From Hirudinaria manillensis (taxonomy: Eukaryota; Annelida; Clitellata; Hirudinida; Hirudinidae): a stretch of 64,000 bases of DNA. The number at the start of each line of letters is the position of its first letter. Within the stretch, counting starts at the first letter, position 1. Made by a program: the position numbers and the translations under genes. The stretch is from the NCBI GenBank assembly GCA_034509925.1, contig CM067526.1, positions 2,388,501-2,452,500 of the forward strand, in the 5' to 3' direction. This document shows positions 48,055 through 60,589 of this stretch, piece after piece. The notes beneath the pieces are model-generated. The model did no database searches and had not been told where the DNA came from. It saw only the letters and a program-made list of their open reading frames with translations.

Positions 48055-50420
48055 ATGCTGAAGATATTTGCAGGCATTTCTCTGCTACTTTTCCTTTACG
48101 GTCAGTAAGTAAATATGTTTCACAATTATTTAGATTAGGTTGTGAATTTATGCAAAATTAATTGTAAGGTTTTTGGCTACATATTTATAAATATATATTT
48201 TTAATTACAGTAATTAAATAAATAACTAATTAAATAGATATTTATAATATCTATTTGTTGTTTGAGGAAAGAATCAGTATCTTAATTATAAATACATGAC
48301 CCTAGCCTTTGTAATTTCTAATTACAAATAGATATTTATAATTAAAAAATAAAAGTAATGACCACTTTAAAATATATATAAATTTTAAATATTAAAAATG
48401 AAGGCATACAAAAAGAGGAGTGTGCAGAGTTGATAAGTGCATTTTGGTTAAACAACAAGCCAATTGAAGCAATTAAAATTGTCTACGTTGGGGAAATCAT
48501 TACCATAGAATGTCACTCGTGTGATATCAATCACCTGCAGTGGACATACAAACCAAAAAACGGGTCGCAAGAAGAACTAATTAAAAGAAGAAATACTATC
48601 AGGAATAGAAACCCTAAAAAGGGGGCCGGGTGGTTTGGTTTGATGAGCAATTCGACCAGCTGTTCCTATCACTTGATGTTGAATGAGATCCAATTTGATT
48701 CTGCTGGAGTCTACAGCTGTTGGGATAATACGGCTGAACTTAGAATAAGAAACGTCATAGTCATAAGTGAGAACCTCTCAATTGTTAGCTATTTTATTAG
48801 TTTTAATATCCAATTACTTTGATATTTTTCTTTACAATTAACAGCCGAGAGTCAAGCTTGCTTTATTGAAGAATTTCCAGATTCTGAAAACCTACTTCTG
48901 AATCAAAATGATTCGGTCACCATCAAATGTCCTTTCCAATATTCAGCAGATGAATCGTGCATTGTTACTCCCATTTGGACGGATCTCACAGGATACAGAA
49001 ATTTCATGATACCCTCTCAGGATTTCGCAGCCAAAATGGATGACAAACATGCATGGATCAATTTTAGGGCAGGTGCCAGACTTAAGAACGGAACTCAATT
49101 CAGCCTATCGTTTGACTTCAATTGTTCTTCTTTTAAAAACAACAGTCATGATAAACACATTCTGGCCCTATACGATTATGGTCACATACCATATACATAT
49201 TTGGCGGGAGGTGAGAATCTACTGTGATTGTGACCAATGATTGACTTGTCTGACATAATTTAGCATGTTTCAGAGCTTTAGTATGTGAAGCAAATTCAAT
49301 TTGACCAAGTCTTGAACCACAATTAGAGTTATGTTGGTCTCAATAATTTAAACAAAATGCGATCGCAAACCCAACAAAATACAATACAACTATCTAATTG
49401 TATTACATTTAACAAAAGACGCTCAGTTATAATAACTGTATTTTTCTCAGTACAATTACATTATGCAATTGAACTTTCACATCAATTGAACATTTTCTAC
49501 TGCGAACAGGAAGCTACTAAATTCGTTACCAATTAACAATTGTAATTGTAAATGACTACCAAGAACCTTGGGCATAATAGTTTGGGAGGAAGAAATAAAC
49601 ATTTTAAAAATGAATATTTTATATTATAACTGCATAATTAAAACTTATTTTTAAGCTACTTTACTCGTAATATTAAAATTTTAGGTTCGCGCAAGTAGAT
49701 TGTTGCACAGCTATTGTTTGCTCAACACAATTTTTTGAACTTTTGTCCAGACATCCCCACAGAAATCCTAGAGAAAGTCTCCACTGCTTTTGATCCAGTG
49801 CTAATTATTTGGGTTACAATTACAACTTCTGTCATTTCTATTCTGGCCCTTTCATTGCTCGTGGTGTGCCTGAAACATCACAAGAAATTATGTTTCGGTA
49901 AATGTTTATAAGTATTAACATTGTATTCAATGGCTGATATTGAAAATTGTCAAGTGTTTAGTTTAATTCCTCTAGTATATCTTTGCTGCACAATTTTCCT
50001 TTTGATTTTGAATATTATGGACTTGTAAGTGATTAAAGAACCTTTGGACCGGGTTAAAAAATAAATAAAATGATGATAATCAATAAATGAAAACCAGAAG
50101 TAAAATATTCTCTTAATTAAAAGTTTATTTATAATTTATGAAAGACACTAACTCTATTTAGATTTTAAATAGTTATTCTACATTTTTTCAAAGTTCATTT
50201 TTAAGATTATTTTGTTTTTAATTTTCAAGCATATTCCAGACAAGAACACGAAAAGCGTGAGATATCTGTGCTCGGAAAACCTATGCCTGAAGTTCCAATG
50301 GACGTTGGATATAGAAACATTGATAAAGAATTGCGAGCCAAAGATGTCAGATTTTACGAGGTCATTGAGGACGGGGCCTACGAAGCTATTGCCGACACTT
50401 CTGAGACAACTACATTGTAG
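48055..50420 (+). CDS. R13: two-Ig receptor with compact tyrosine-pair tail
   Basis: Exons 48055-48100, 48428-48766, 48845-49210, 49751-49897 and 50230-50420 join in phase 1 (362 residues). The leader is 1-15 (MLKIFAGISLLLFLY). D1 (16-128) has ECHSCD, LQWTYK and YSCWDN. D2 (129-250) has SADESCIVTPIWTDLTG and FKNNS. The TM exon (251-299) ends LKHHKKLCFG. The 63-residue tail has MPEVP, GYRNI and FYEVIEDGAYEAI. It is the intact counterpart of R17. Confidence 0.86.
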
Positions 50421-52272
50421 TTATTTTAATAGTAAATAAATTATCCTTTGTTAGTTGTTATGAAAGTTGACAATGATAATGAAGTACAGAATTGTTAAAA
50501 TGACCAAAAGAGGCTTTGAGGCCAACGCTTTTTTGTGGGATAAATGTCTCCAGTCATGAAGTTCCACCCAATTAAAGGCATAATTGTATTATTTCTTAAA
50601 GTAAATGTTACTTTGTTTCGTACAAATTGATTTAATAGAATCAGACAATAAACCTAATTTTCTTCTTTTGATATGCAATTAATTCATTCAATGACTCATC
50701 AGTTCATATTACGAACGTGGTTGTTTAAATCGTCAAGTCAGCTGACGTTTTGGCGATGATGGATATAGCTGTTCACGTAATTGAAATAAACAGTTAGCTG
50801 TTCCTTTTAATAAATGTCACTTTTAATCTTTAAATATTTGTTTGCGGTTTCGTTAGCATTTTACTAAACAGGTGGGTTGAAATTTTACGTCTAAATTAGA
50901 TCTTTAATCAATTTCGGTGTTTTCTGGTGCCAGCAATCTTTTACCCATTTTTTAATATTTAAAATTCTTTATGTTAAATTTTGTAAATTGTGATCGCCAC
51001 GTCGAAATAAACAATCTTTGCTTTCCACATCGAATTGCCGTAAAATAAGACGCAGACGGAAAAGGAACTGAAATTTAAACTCATGTTTAACAACGTTTTT
51101 AAATTATGAATATTTTGGATATTATAAAATTTATTATTAAAATAGTTAATACCGCACAATCCTTCAATAATATCTAATTGAACGTAACTGCATCATCCAG
51201 TACTGAATAGCTATAACAAGGAAATTTTAATTTTGTTATACTGAAAATCTTTTGTAAAATAATTTTTGAATAAATCGAGTAAATTGAATAAGAATTTAAA
51301 ATATTTAAAATATCGCTCATTTGAATGTTAGCAAATTTTATTTACAAATTTGTAAATGGATTTTAATCTATTAACAATTTATCCAATGTTTCAAAAATAT
51401 TTCAATTTATTTAGGATTTTATTTAGGATTTTATTTATATTGGAATGTTATGGTTAACTTTCTTGCTTCTTTTGCAAGGTTAGGAATATTTTCGTCGAGA
51501 CGATTGTAAACCTGATTTACTTTTGTTGATTTGCAAATAGTTCTTCTCACTAAATGATTCATCATTTCTTATCATGATTTTATCATGACTTATTGAAGTA
51601 AACAATTAACCGTTCTTTTTAATAATATGTCTCTTTTAATCTTTAAATTTTCGTTGCTTGGCAGATGTTTTGAAATTTTACGTCTAAAGTAGATCTGTTA
51701 TAAACTTTTCTGGTGTTTTCTGGTGCCAGCAATCTTTTACCCATTTTTATTATTTAAAATTCTTTATGTTAAATTTTGTAAATTTTGTTATGTTAATTGT
51801 GATCGCCACATCGAAATAAATAATCTTTGCTTTCCGCATCGTCAAACACGTCAGTTACCAAGGAATAGACGGAAAAGAATAGACTCGAAGGAACTGAAAT
51901 TTAAATTTAGTGGACTCATATCTAATGACGTTTTTGAAATATGATTATTTTGGATATTATAAAATATAATATTAAAATAGTAAATATAGCACAATCCTAC
52001 AAGAATATCTAATTACACTTAACTGCATCATCTCATCAAGTACTGAATAGCCATAACAAGGAAATTTGAATTTTGTTATATACAAGACCTTTTAAAAAAC
52101 CAATACCGAACAAATCGAGTAAATTGAATAAGAATTTAAAATATCGCTCATTTGAATATAAGCAAATTTTATTTATAAATTAATGTAAATGGATTTTAAT
52201 CTATTAACAATTTATCCAACGTTTCAAAAATGTCTCACTTTATTTAGAATTTCAAACCATATTTATATTGGA
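50421..52272. other. Intergenic between R13 and R14 with local tandem duplication
   Basis: About 50780-51480 and 51590-52310 are two copies of one flank (both have GTGATCGCCAC and TTTGGATATTATAAAAT). Each copy ends with a leader exon: an orphan at 51445-51478 and the R14 leader at 52273-52306. A shorter related piece lies near 58070-58190. No other exon is supported. Confidence 0.7.
51445..51478 (+). pseudogene. Orphan leader exon, duplicate of the R14 leader
   Basis: The 34 bases encode MLWLTFLLLLQ followed by a GTTAGG donor, the same peptide as the R14 leader 828 bases downstream. No Ig exon lies between the two. It is either a dead duplicate or an alternative first exon that could splice in phase 1 to the R14 D1 exon. 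Confidence 0.7.
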
Positions 52273-54742
52273 ATGTTATGGTTGACTTTCTTGCTCCTCT
52301 TGCAAGGTTAGCAGATAATTTATGAAAATATTAGACTTTTACTTAATAACGAGGTTTTGGACTTTAAATGGAAACTTCTGACATTTGTTTTTTTACGCCA
52401 AAACACTTTATTAAAAAAAGGATTATATTTAAAAGAAAAGTATAAAAACATTTTAAAAAATAAGTAAGATTCAAACTGATTTCTAGCAGTTAATGGTTAT
52501 TCCCCTTTGACAAGTACAAAGATCAATAAAATTCAGCAAAATACTTAGTTCGCAGATAAATGTAAAATCAAAAATTAAACTAACATAGTTGACATTTTAA
52601 CAGATTTTGTCTTTAACTTTTTTTAAATTGTTAATCCAGAGGTACAGAACGAGAACAACAATGGCTCAAGATATTCAAAGACATTTATTTGTAAAATAGG
52701 AAGCAGTGTCTTCATTGAATGTGAGACATGTAATGCTGCTTTCACTCAGTGGACTTACAAATCCATAAATGGAGATAAGGAATTGGAAGATCTTGGAAAG
52801 GGATTCGAAAAGGTCCGAAATAGATTAGATGAGAAGGGTGAACCACGTTATAGCTTTTCAATAAATGATGCAAATTGTACTTACAACCTACTCATCACTG
52901 GATTCCAATCTGATGATGCCGGAACATATACTTGCTGGGATGGTTCGGTGGCATTAAAAACAACCTTTGTTGTGGCCATAGGTGTGTTGTTTGTCATAAT
53001 TAATTAGATCTGATTTTTTTTTAATAATAAACAGCAATTTTTTTTATTAATCAAATAATATAACTTTAAATTGACAGAAAAAACCGTCAACTGTTCCAGC
53101 GAACCGGAGTTCCTGCATTCCAAAAATATAATTGTGAGACAAAATAACCCGATCACGAAGTTCAAATGCTATTTCCAATATTCAGCAGATGAATCATGTA
53201 TTGTTACTCCTATTTGGACAGACTTCACAGGATATAGAAATTTCAACATATCTCTCTATGGCATTGAAGTTAATGCTGATAACAAGCATGCATGGATTGA
53301 ATTCAAGCCTGGTGCTGATATCACTAGTGGAACACGTCTTAACCTGTCTTTGTCTTTTAACTGCTTCTCAAACAACAGTCAGAATCATCCCATTGGACGC
53401 TATGATTTCGGCCTTTTACCTTTCACCTTTTATATCGAAGGTAAAACAAATTTGTCATTAATAGTTGAACACAATGCTGATAATGTTTATATTTGCTATT
53501 TTTAATAATTTATAACAAAAATTAATTAGCATTATGATTATGATTTAATTTTTATTTATTGTTAATTACTATTTGAACAATTTAAATTAATTACATACTT
53601 TTATCCATTGTATTTCAACTGACACTAATATTATTATTATTTTATATTATCATTTACTCAGTTAATGTTTTAATTTCACGACATTAATGTCTCAAATTCA
53701 AATTTAAGAAAATGCACATTAGTAATTTAATTGGCGGTTTAATGATTGTTTCACTTTTAGTTTTTAGACATTTGAAGTTTCGTTGGAACCTAATTATAAT
53801 TAACAATAATTATTAACGTGTGAATCCTGTGGTTCCGGGTCAAATTATCATATTGCATCGTTAAACTTGCAACTTTTATGGGAAAAGTAATTTTTAATCA
53901 ATAATCAGTTTAAATAATAATTTTTACCTCAATAAATTTTTACCTCGTAAAATTTATTTTATTATTTACATCATTCCTTAAATTTAATGAAAACTATGCA
54001 GACATATTTCCGATATGGGATTTCCTATTTAGTAATTAATGTGTTTCAACAATTATTTAAACTCCTGCTATTAGATCTACTGCTTCTAAATAAATATATA
54101 AATACATAAATCTATGTATGGTTTACAGAATTAAATTATAAAATTGATTTCAGGAAGGGGTGAAATCAACACCTTTAGTCTCATTGTTGCACTGAGCACA
54201 TGTACAGTTTTAGTGACGGTTTTTTCGACACTTGCTTTGTTTCTGTTGTGCCTGAAGAAATATTCCAAGTGCTGCTTTGGTAAAGATTTTATTATTTCCA
54301 TATTTATTCGATCTCATTAGGAATTTTGATCTCCATCAAGTGATGATTATCTTTTTATTAATGTTTAAAAATAGATTAAATATATTAAATTGATAAAGTT
54401 TGCTTTATATTTAATAGATATTCAATATTAAGAATAAAGTGATAAAACTAATAAACTTCATCTCGCATTTTAAATACAATTTTGTTACTAAAGTAAAAAT
54501 TATACATTGCTATGTTGGACTTGGAACATTAAATTTTCTCAGTAATACTAATTATTCTCACAGATAACAGGGCAATTACAGAAACAATTGCAATGGGGAA
54601 AGATCCTCCTGAAAAGCCAAAGGATGGAAAATACACTGGATTAAGAGAAGATCTTCGAACAGATATCTCCACTAATTACGAGTTTATGAATGAAGGAACC
54701 TATGAAATCATTGTCGAACCTGAGGAGCCAGTAGACATTTGA
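52273..54742 (+). CDS. R14: chimera-like receptor, R1/R3-type ectodomain on R15-type TM and tail
   Basis: Exons 52273-52306, 52640-52981, 53078-53440, 54154-54279 and 54564-54742 join in phase 1 (347 residues). The leader is 1-11 (MLWLTFLLLLQ), unlike R1/R3. D1 (12-125) and D2 (126-246) are close to R1 and R3, and the similarity extends into introns (e.g. the T-rich tract and AATAAACAGCAA near 53020). The TM exon (247-288) ends LKKYSKCCFG and resembles R15. The 59-residue tail has KYTGL and NYEFMNEGTYEII, matching R15 (LREDLR versus LREDRR). The exon set is intact and likely functional. Confidence 0.86.
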
Positions 54743-55544
54743 AACAATTTTTTTATCTTCTGATTGGATCCAGATAATTGGATCACGCCATATTGCATTC
54801 GCAACTGTCTCTTTAAAATGTCTGCATAAATTATTATATGTCATCCGAGAAATTTTTAAATATAAAGACCCTCTAGATTGACTTTATCTTTTGCGCACCT
54901 GCCTTTTCTTTACACTTCCTTCATCAGATAACATGAAACTCAGTTATTTCTCAATAATGTTTATAATAATCAGAAGAACGTTAAGCGTCTTATCAATGTT
55001 ATTATGAAAATGTTATGTGCATTATATTATGTTAATAAAAAATAAAACATCACGTACTTGTCAGAACGGGAGACAAATTACTTGAAATTTGTTTCCAAAG
55101 AATAGTCTTATTTTTGAAATTCTAATATTAGAAGGAATTAAGTTATATTTCTCTGGTGTCGTTTATTTTTGTGACTCAGAAAATATTAATAAACAAAAAT
55201 AAATTAATTAATTAATTAAAAAAGAATGTTCAAACAAAAATAAAATATTTATTTTCGTGCGTTTCACATTACATTATCAAATTTATGGATTAAAGAGAAA
55301 ATGTTTCTTTGTGATTTTGTTTTTCAATATTTTCCACTCCTTTAATTATTATTTAGTGGGCCTCATTGGTCAGATCAATTGATGAATAATGAATGGGGAA
55401 CCAATCAAAAAACAGATAATTTTTTATCAAAATATAAACAAAGTTCATGTTAGAAGGACAGTACTTGGCAAAAGTTGTATTTCGAGATAGATGTAAAATA
55501 AAGCGCAAAATCGGATTCCTGCCAAAAAACCTATTTGGATCATC
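54743..55544. other. Intergenic between R14 and R15
   Basis: 0.8 kb, AT-rich, no supported exon or obvious repeat. Confidence 0.6.
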
Positions 55545-56981
55545 ATGCTCAAGATGAGTTTATGTTATTTTTGTTCTTTTGCAGCAACGATGCAAAGTTT
55601 GTAAAGTTTTATATTTTCAAATTTTTTTCCTCGTTAAAAGTTAATAAACCGATAAATAAATAATCGATATATTTATGTGAAACATAAAAGAAATTAATAG
55701 AAAAATTGAATCCAGCCTTACAATTATTAGAATCATTGATGAACTACAAATGGGTTAAAATCATTTTACTCAATATTTAATTTTAGGAAAAATTAAATTT
55801 ATTGCAGTTATTTATAGCTTCGTGCAGAATAGCGAGTCCATGCAAGAATCTCAATCAAGAGAAAATTTTAATGTAACAACAAAATTTATAAAAGTCGGAG
55901 AAGATGTTACCATTGAATGTAATTTTTGTAATATTGATGGCCTGGGATGGACGTACAAGGGCCCAAACAGACAACATGAACTAATTGCAATAAAAAATAA
56001 ATTAATCAGAAAAAAACATCAAGGAAAAAATGTTTCATGGTTTGAACTCATAAACAATTCAACCTGCAAATACAGTTTGTATTTGCCTAAAATCCAATTA
56101 GGTGCTGCTGGTTTATATTCCTGTTGGGAAGACATGATAAGAAAAGTAACTGCAAATATTATCGTTATAAGTGAGTGAATTTGATTAAAATTTCTCTCAA
56201 TTTATTAAAAATGTTATTAACATTGTTATTTTAATTTTAATAGGCGATAACCCCAATTGTTCAAGCGAACCAGAATTTCCAGACTCTAATAACATTCTTT
56301 TGAAACAAGAAGATCCATTTACCATCAAATGTTCTTTTGAATATTCAGCAGATGAATCATGTATTGTTACTCCTACTTGGACAGATCTCACAGGATACAG
56401 AAATTTAATGATACCCGCTGATGATTTCGAAGCCAACATGGATGGCAAACATGTGTGGATCCATTTCAAACCTGGTGCTGATATAAGAAGAGGAACACGT
56501 TTCAACTTATCGCTAGCATTTAATTGTTCTTCCTTAAGCAACAGCGGACTAGAGGGTCGATATGACTTTGGTCAATTACCATTTACATTATTTACAGAAG
56601 TTGAGGACTCATTTAGATTCATTGTTACACTGAGCTCTTGCACAGTTTTAGTGATGTTTTTATCATCACTTGCAATATTTCTGATGTGCCTGAGGATTTA
56701 TTCCAAATTGTGCTTTGGTAAAGTTTATATTGCTTCCATATTTATTTGATCTCCTTTTGAACTTTGATTTCAATCAAGATATGTTTATCAGGGCCGATTT
56801 TTAACGGCAAAAGTTTAACATTTTATCAAGTCATTGAATTTCTTGCAAAACTTTTGGGTTAAAAAGGCATCTTAGAGTAAAAGGCTTCTTTGGAAATTGT
56901 GATGAAGTATATGTAAATATTCTCACAGCTAACAGGGCAAACAGCATTGAACTCGGAAAAGATCCTTCTGAAAATGATTGA
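55545..56981 (+). CDS. R15: two-Ig receptor, fused D2-TM exon, tail cut by TGA
   Basis: Exons 55545-55596, 55808-56170, 56244-56717 and 56929-56981 (313 residues). The leader (1-17) could start at 55545 or 55554, and its donor GTTTGT is weak. D1 (18-138) has ECNFCN, LGWTYK and YSCWED. D2 and the TM segment (139-296) are read through as one exon: D2 has SADESCIVTPTWTDLTG and runs through FTEVEDSF directly into the membrane span, ending RIYSKLCFG. Every other + strand family member has an intron at that join, so an intron was lost here. The tail exon meets TGA at 56979-56981, where R14 has GGA, removing the tail tyrosines. Confidence 0.78.
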
Positions 56982-57095
56982 GAATACATCGGATTAAGAG
57001 AAGATAGGCGAACCAGTATCTCAAATGTTTATGATGTTATAAATGAAGAAGCTTATGAAACCATTGATGATCCTGAGAAGCCAGTGGAAATTTAA
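56982..57095 (+). pseudogene. Untranslated remnant of the R15 signalling tail
   Basis: Beyond the TGA the frame stays open to TAA at 57093-57095. It keeps EYIGL, VYDVINEEAYETI and DPEKPVEI, parallel to R14. An AATAAA follows at 57171. The motifs are undamaged apart from the single nonsense codon. Confidence 0.78.
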
Positions 57096-58906
57096 AGCAA
57101 TATTCCATCTACAAATTGGATCATAAATCTCTGCATAAACCATTCAACGTTATCCAAGAACGTTGAAAATAATAAAGAAACAGTTTTGTTATGTTTCATG
57201 ATTAACCATCGCTTTTTATTTGTTGCATGAAAATTATCTTTGCGTTTCGTAGAAAGACTTTTGCATTAATGACAAGTTTCATTAAAATCTTATTTAAACT
57301 TTTATTTAATAATAAAAACAAGAAAAGGAAGGGTAATAATTACATTTATATTATAACATGTTGAATATAATCATTTAAGGATAGTAATAGTTGTCACTAT
57401 AACAATAGTTGAAATAGTTATTTATCTTACACGAATCAAACATTAATTTAAAATTTCGTTATGTTTTAACGTTTAAATTTGAAAAATTAACGTTCAAAAC
57501 TTTTAAAAGTAATTTTCTCTTGATTTGATCTCGATGTCCAAATGAGTTTTAAAGTAACCAAATGGCTACTATACTATGCCAAACAAATACATAACTCCTG
57601 CCGCCTAGAGTCCTCAAGTTAATTAGCTTTCAGAATTTTTTTATAAACTTATAACCTACTCTATTTTCTTTATTTTACTTTCCTTACAATGAAACTATTA
57701 TCGGGTAAAATTGTATTTCATATTTGTAAGTACAACTTTTGCTTTGCATTTATAGGCACCCGTTACAGTATTGTAAGTACTTACGTATTACGGATAGGTA
57801 GTACAGTATTGGCTCCCACGATTTTATTTTTAGTCTTAACAAATTTCCACATTTTCGAGCAGCATGTGAACAAAAGTGTTGATTATTCATTTTAAACTAT
57901 TTTTATATAAAAACTTGTTTAAAAAAATTTTATAAATTAATTTTTATTTTTTATTTTCTTTCTATTTGCAATTAATTCCGTTCACTAAATGGTCACCAGT
58001 TCCTGTTAATCATGAATCTGATTGTTTAAATTGGGTTTTAGCTAATGCTTTTGCAACGCTGGCCCAAATGAAGTAAACAGTTAACTGCTCTCTTTAATAG
58101 TATCTCTCTTTTAATGTTGCAATATTTTGATATTGCGGTTTTGATGACATTTTACCAATCGGGTGGATAGAAATATTTTTCATGATTTTTTTCCAAATTT
58201 GAACGAATCAATTAAATTAATAAAGAATCTACAATAATTCGATAATGTAACCAATTGTAACCAAACGACATCACAACAGATATTATTCTCGTTTCAATTA
58301 TAAAGACTTAATCGCAATATCTACTTTGCTGCAAATAAAAAAAAATTTTTTTTTAAAGTTTATTGAGTAAATTAATTCATAGCACGAATTTTCTCAGCAA
58401 GTGAAGCACGACAAATTAAGCGCGACAAACGAAGCATGACCTTTATGCTTTTTTTTACCTTTAAGGTAGATTTTGCAACTATGGGTTCTGCCCATATGCG
58501 TTACGTTGCGTAGGAAGTGGGAAGGATTATTGTAATTACTAGAGATAAAAATTTAATTAATATTAATAAATTATTGAATTAATTATTCTGATTACAAATG
58601 TTTGTTGAGAGAAGCTTTTCTGATTTATTTCTTAATTAATAACGAGGATTGTTAAAGTGAGCTTGCGGCTACTAAACATACTACCCAACACGCACATCAA
58701 CTTTATATTTATGCTATGCTTCTCTCTTCCGGTTAAAACATGTAGAAATTGATGTTTGAATTTGTTTCGAGTCAAGCAGTTTATTTCTGGTAATGAAAGA
58801 AAGCATTTTATTGTAAAGCAAAAGTAAATCAGATATGAATAGTCAGTTAAAAAGCCTCGATCATTATTGACCTTTGTTGCCTTTGAATTTGTTTCGAGTC
58901 AAGCCA
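57096..58906. other. Intergenic between R15 and R16
   Basis: No supported exon. About 58010-58190 resembles the flank repeated upstream of R14. From about 58290 it matches 43900 onward (duplication B). Near 58750-58780 a short stretch repeats the later GAATTTGTTTCGAGTCAAGC found at 58880. Confidence 0.6.
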
Positions 58907-60589
58907 ATGTTGAAGAAATATTTTGGTTTCGCTTTTGCTCTTCTCGTATATGGTTAGGCAATCATTTGTTTCTGTTATTTTATCGGAAATTCAATAAAAC
59001 TCTTTGGAACTGTGAGAGTGATTTTGATGAGAGCAACAATATTATATCTCAATCCCAAAATTAAAGCTTCATACGGAATAAACTTAATCGAAATTGATTC
59101 AAATATAGAACATTAAAATTGTATTTATTAAAAGATATTCACATTTTTATTCCAGCTTCATATCTTGAGAACTCGGCAAAAACTAAGGCAGTGGTAGCAG
59201 TTGATTCAACAATAATTGCAGAGAAAGGAATGAACGTTACTATTGAGTGCAACAAATCTTGCAATTTCGATTCTCCACTTTGGACGTATAAACAACCAAA
59301 TGAAGCAGCTTTTGATGACCTCATTGTTGTGGGCAGTGGTTCGATTAGGAACAAAATTCCTGGACGGAAGGATCTGTGGTATAACATCATAAATGGCGCA
59401 AACTGTAAGCAGACTTTGTTTCTACCTGAAATCCAGTTTAAAGCAACCGGAGTTTATGCTTGCTGGGAAGGCTTATTGGCTAAAGGAGTGACAAATGTTA
59501 TTGTTGTTAGTGAGTGATATCGATATGTTATCAGTCTATTTAAACTTTGTTAATGATTATTTTTTTAATTAAAAATTCACAGATACAAACAAAAATTGTT
59601 CAATTGAGCCTGATTTCTCAGACTCAGAAAATATCCTTCTGAAACAAAACGATTCAATCACCATCAGATGTTCTTTCCAATATTCAGCAGATCAATCATG
59701 CATCGCTACTCCCATTTGGACAGATCTCACAGGATACAGAAATTTAACGATATCCGCTAATGATTTCGAAGCCAACATGGATGACAAACACGCATGGATC
59801 CATTTCGAACCTGGTGCTGATATAAGAAATGGAACAAGATTCAACCTATCCGTTGCTTTTAATTGTTTTCTCACAAACTCCAGCGACAAAATTCACAGTT
59901 CAGGACGATATTATTTTGGTCTTATACCATTCAGAATTTATGTTGACGGTATGTCTTAAAATGTGTGTTTAGTTTAGATTTTCGTGGTTGATTTTGGTAC
60001 TGAATTGGTAATTGGTACGGAACAATGTTTGAATTTCAATTTATTTGGTGGAATTATTATGTCAAATACAGAATTCTTTTTAATGAAAATATGTTTTTCT
60101 TTTTAGGAATTTCTTACAACACCTTAATCATAGTTTGGATCAATGCATCTCTTGCAATCCTCATCATCTTCTTCCTCTTCCTTGTTTTCCTAAAAAAGTT
60201 CTCCCAGCTGTGTTTTGGTAATTATGTAATTTAAATGTTCAACTTAACCTTGAGAACCTCCAATTGGTATTCTATTTTTTATGCGACTTTTATCTCAATT
60301 GGTTTAACATTTAAAACTTAATTGAGGATAATCTCCTTTTAAGATTAAAGTAACACGATTATCCAATATTTAGTTAAGTATGATGATACACCAAGGTTTT
60401 ACCTCCACTTACTTCCTCTTAAAAGATATTTATTACTAATTAGCTCGCAGTAATGAAAGGACAAACAATGACATCAGCGATTCGGATGCAACAGCAGTTT
60501 CCAAAGTCGAAGGTTACGTTGGAATCAGAAAAGACTTACGACCTGAAGATACTAATATCTATTGTAATAACCCGGGGTCCTCAAACTAA
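58907..60589 (+). CDS. R16: two-Ig receptor with tail exon interrupted by an LTR
   Basis: Exons 58907-58952, 59156-59509, 59583-59948, 60107-60217 and 60444-60589 join in phase 1 (340 residues as interrupted). The leader is 1-15 (MLKKYFGFAFALLVY), D1 16-133 (ECNKSCN, LWTYK, YACWEG), D2 134-255 (SADQSCIATPIWTDLTG), TM exon 256-292. Eleven stalk codons present in R12 are missing without frame loss. The tail keeps GYVGI, then enters the inserted LTR after the tyrosine codon at 60560-60562 and stops within eight further codons at 60587-60589. The compact tyrosine pair is lost. Confidence 0.8.

Larger units (their letters stand above)
43900..49360 (+). repeat. Segmental duplication B, copy 1 (R12-R13 block)
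   Basis: Collinear with 58290-64000, where the second copy runs off the window. Leader starts are 14.38 kb apart for R12/R16 and 14.65 kb apart for R13/R17. The 1.7 kb spacer also matches closely. Confidence 0.88.

Noticed and set aside
57689..57895. Short hydrophobic + strand frame between R15 and R16
   Set aside because: It starts with a leader-like MKLLSG but no Ig exon follows, and it has no counterpart in the duplicated block.
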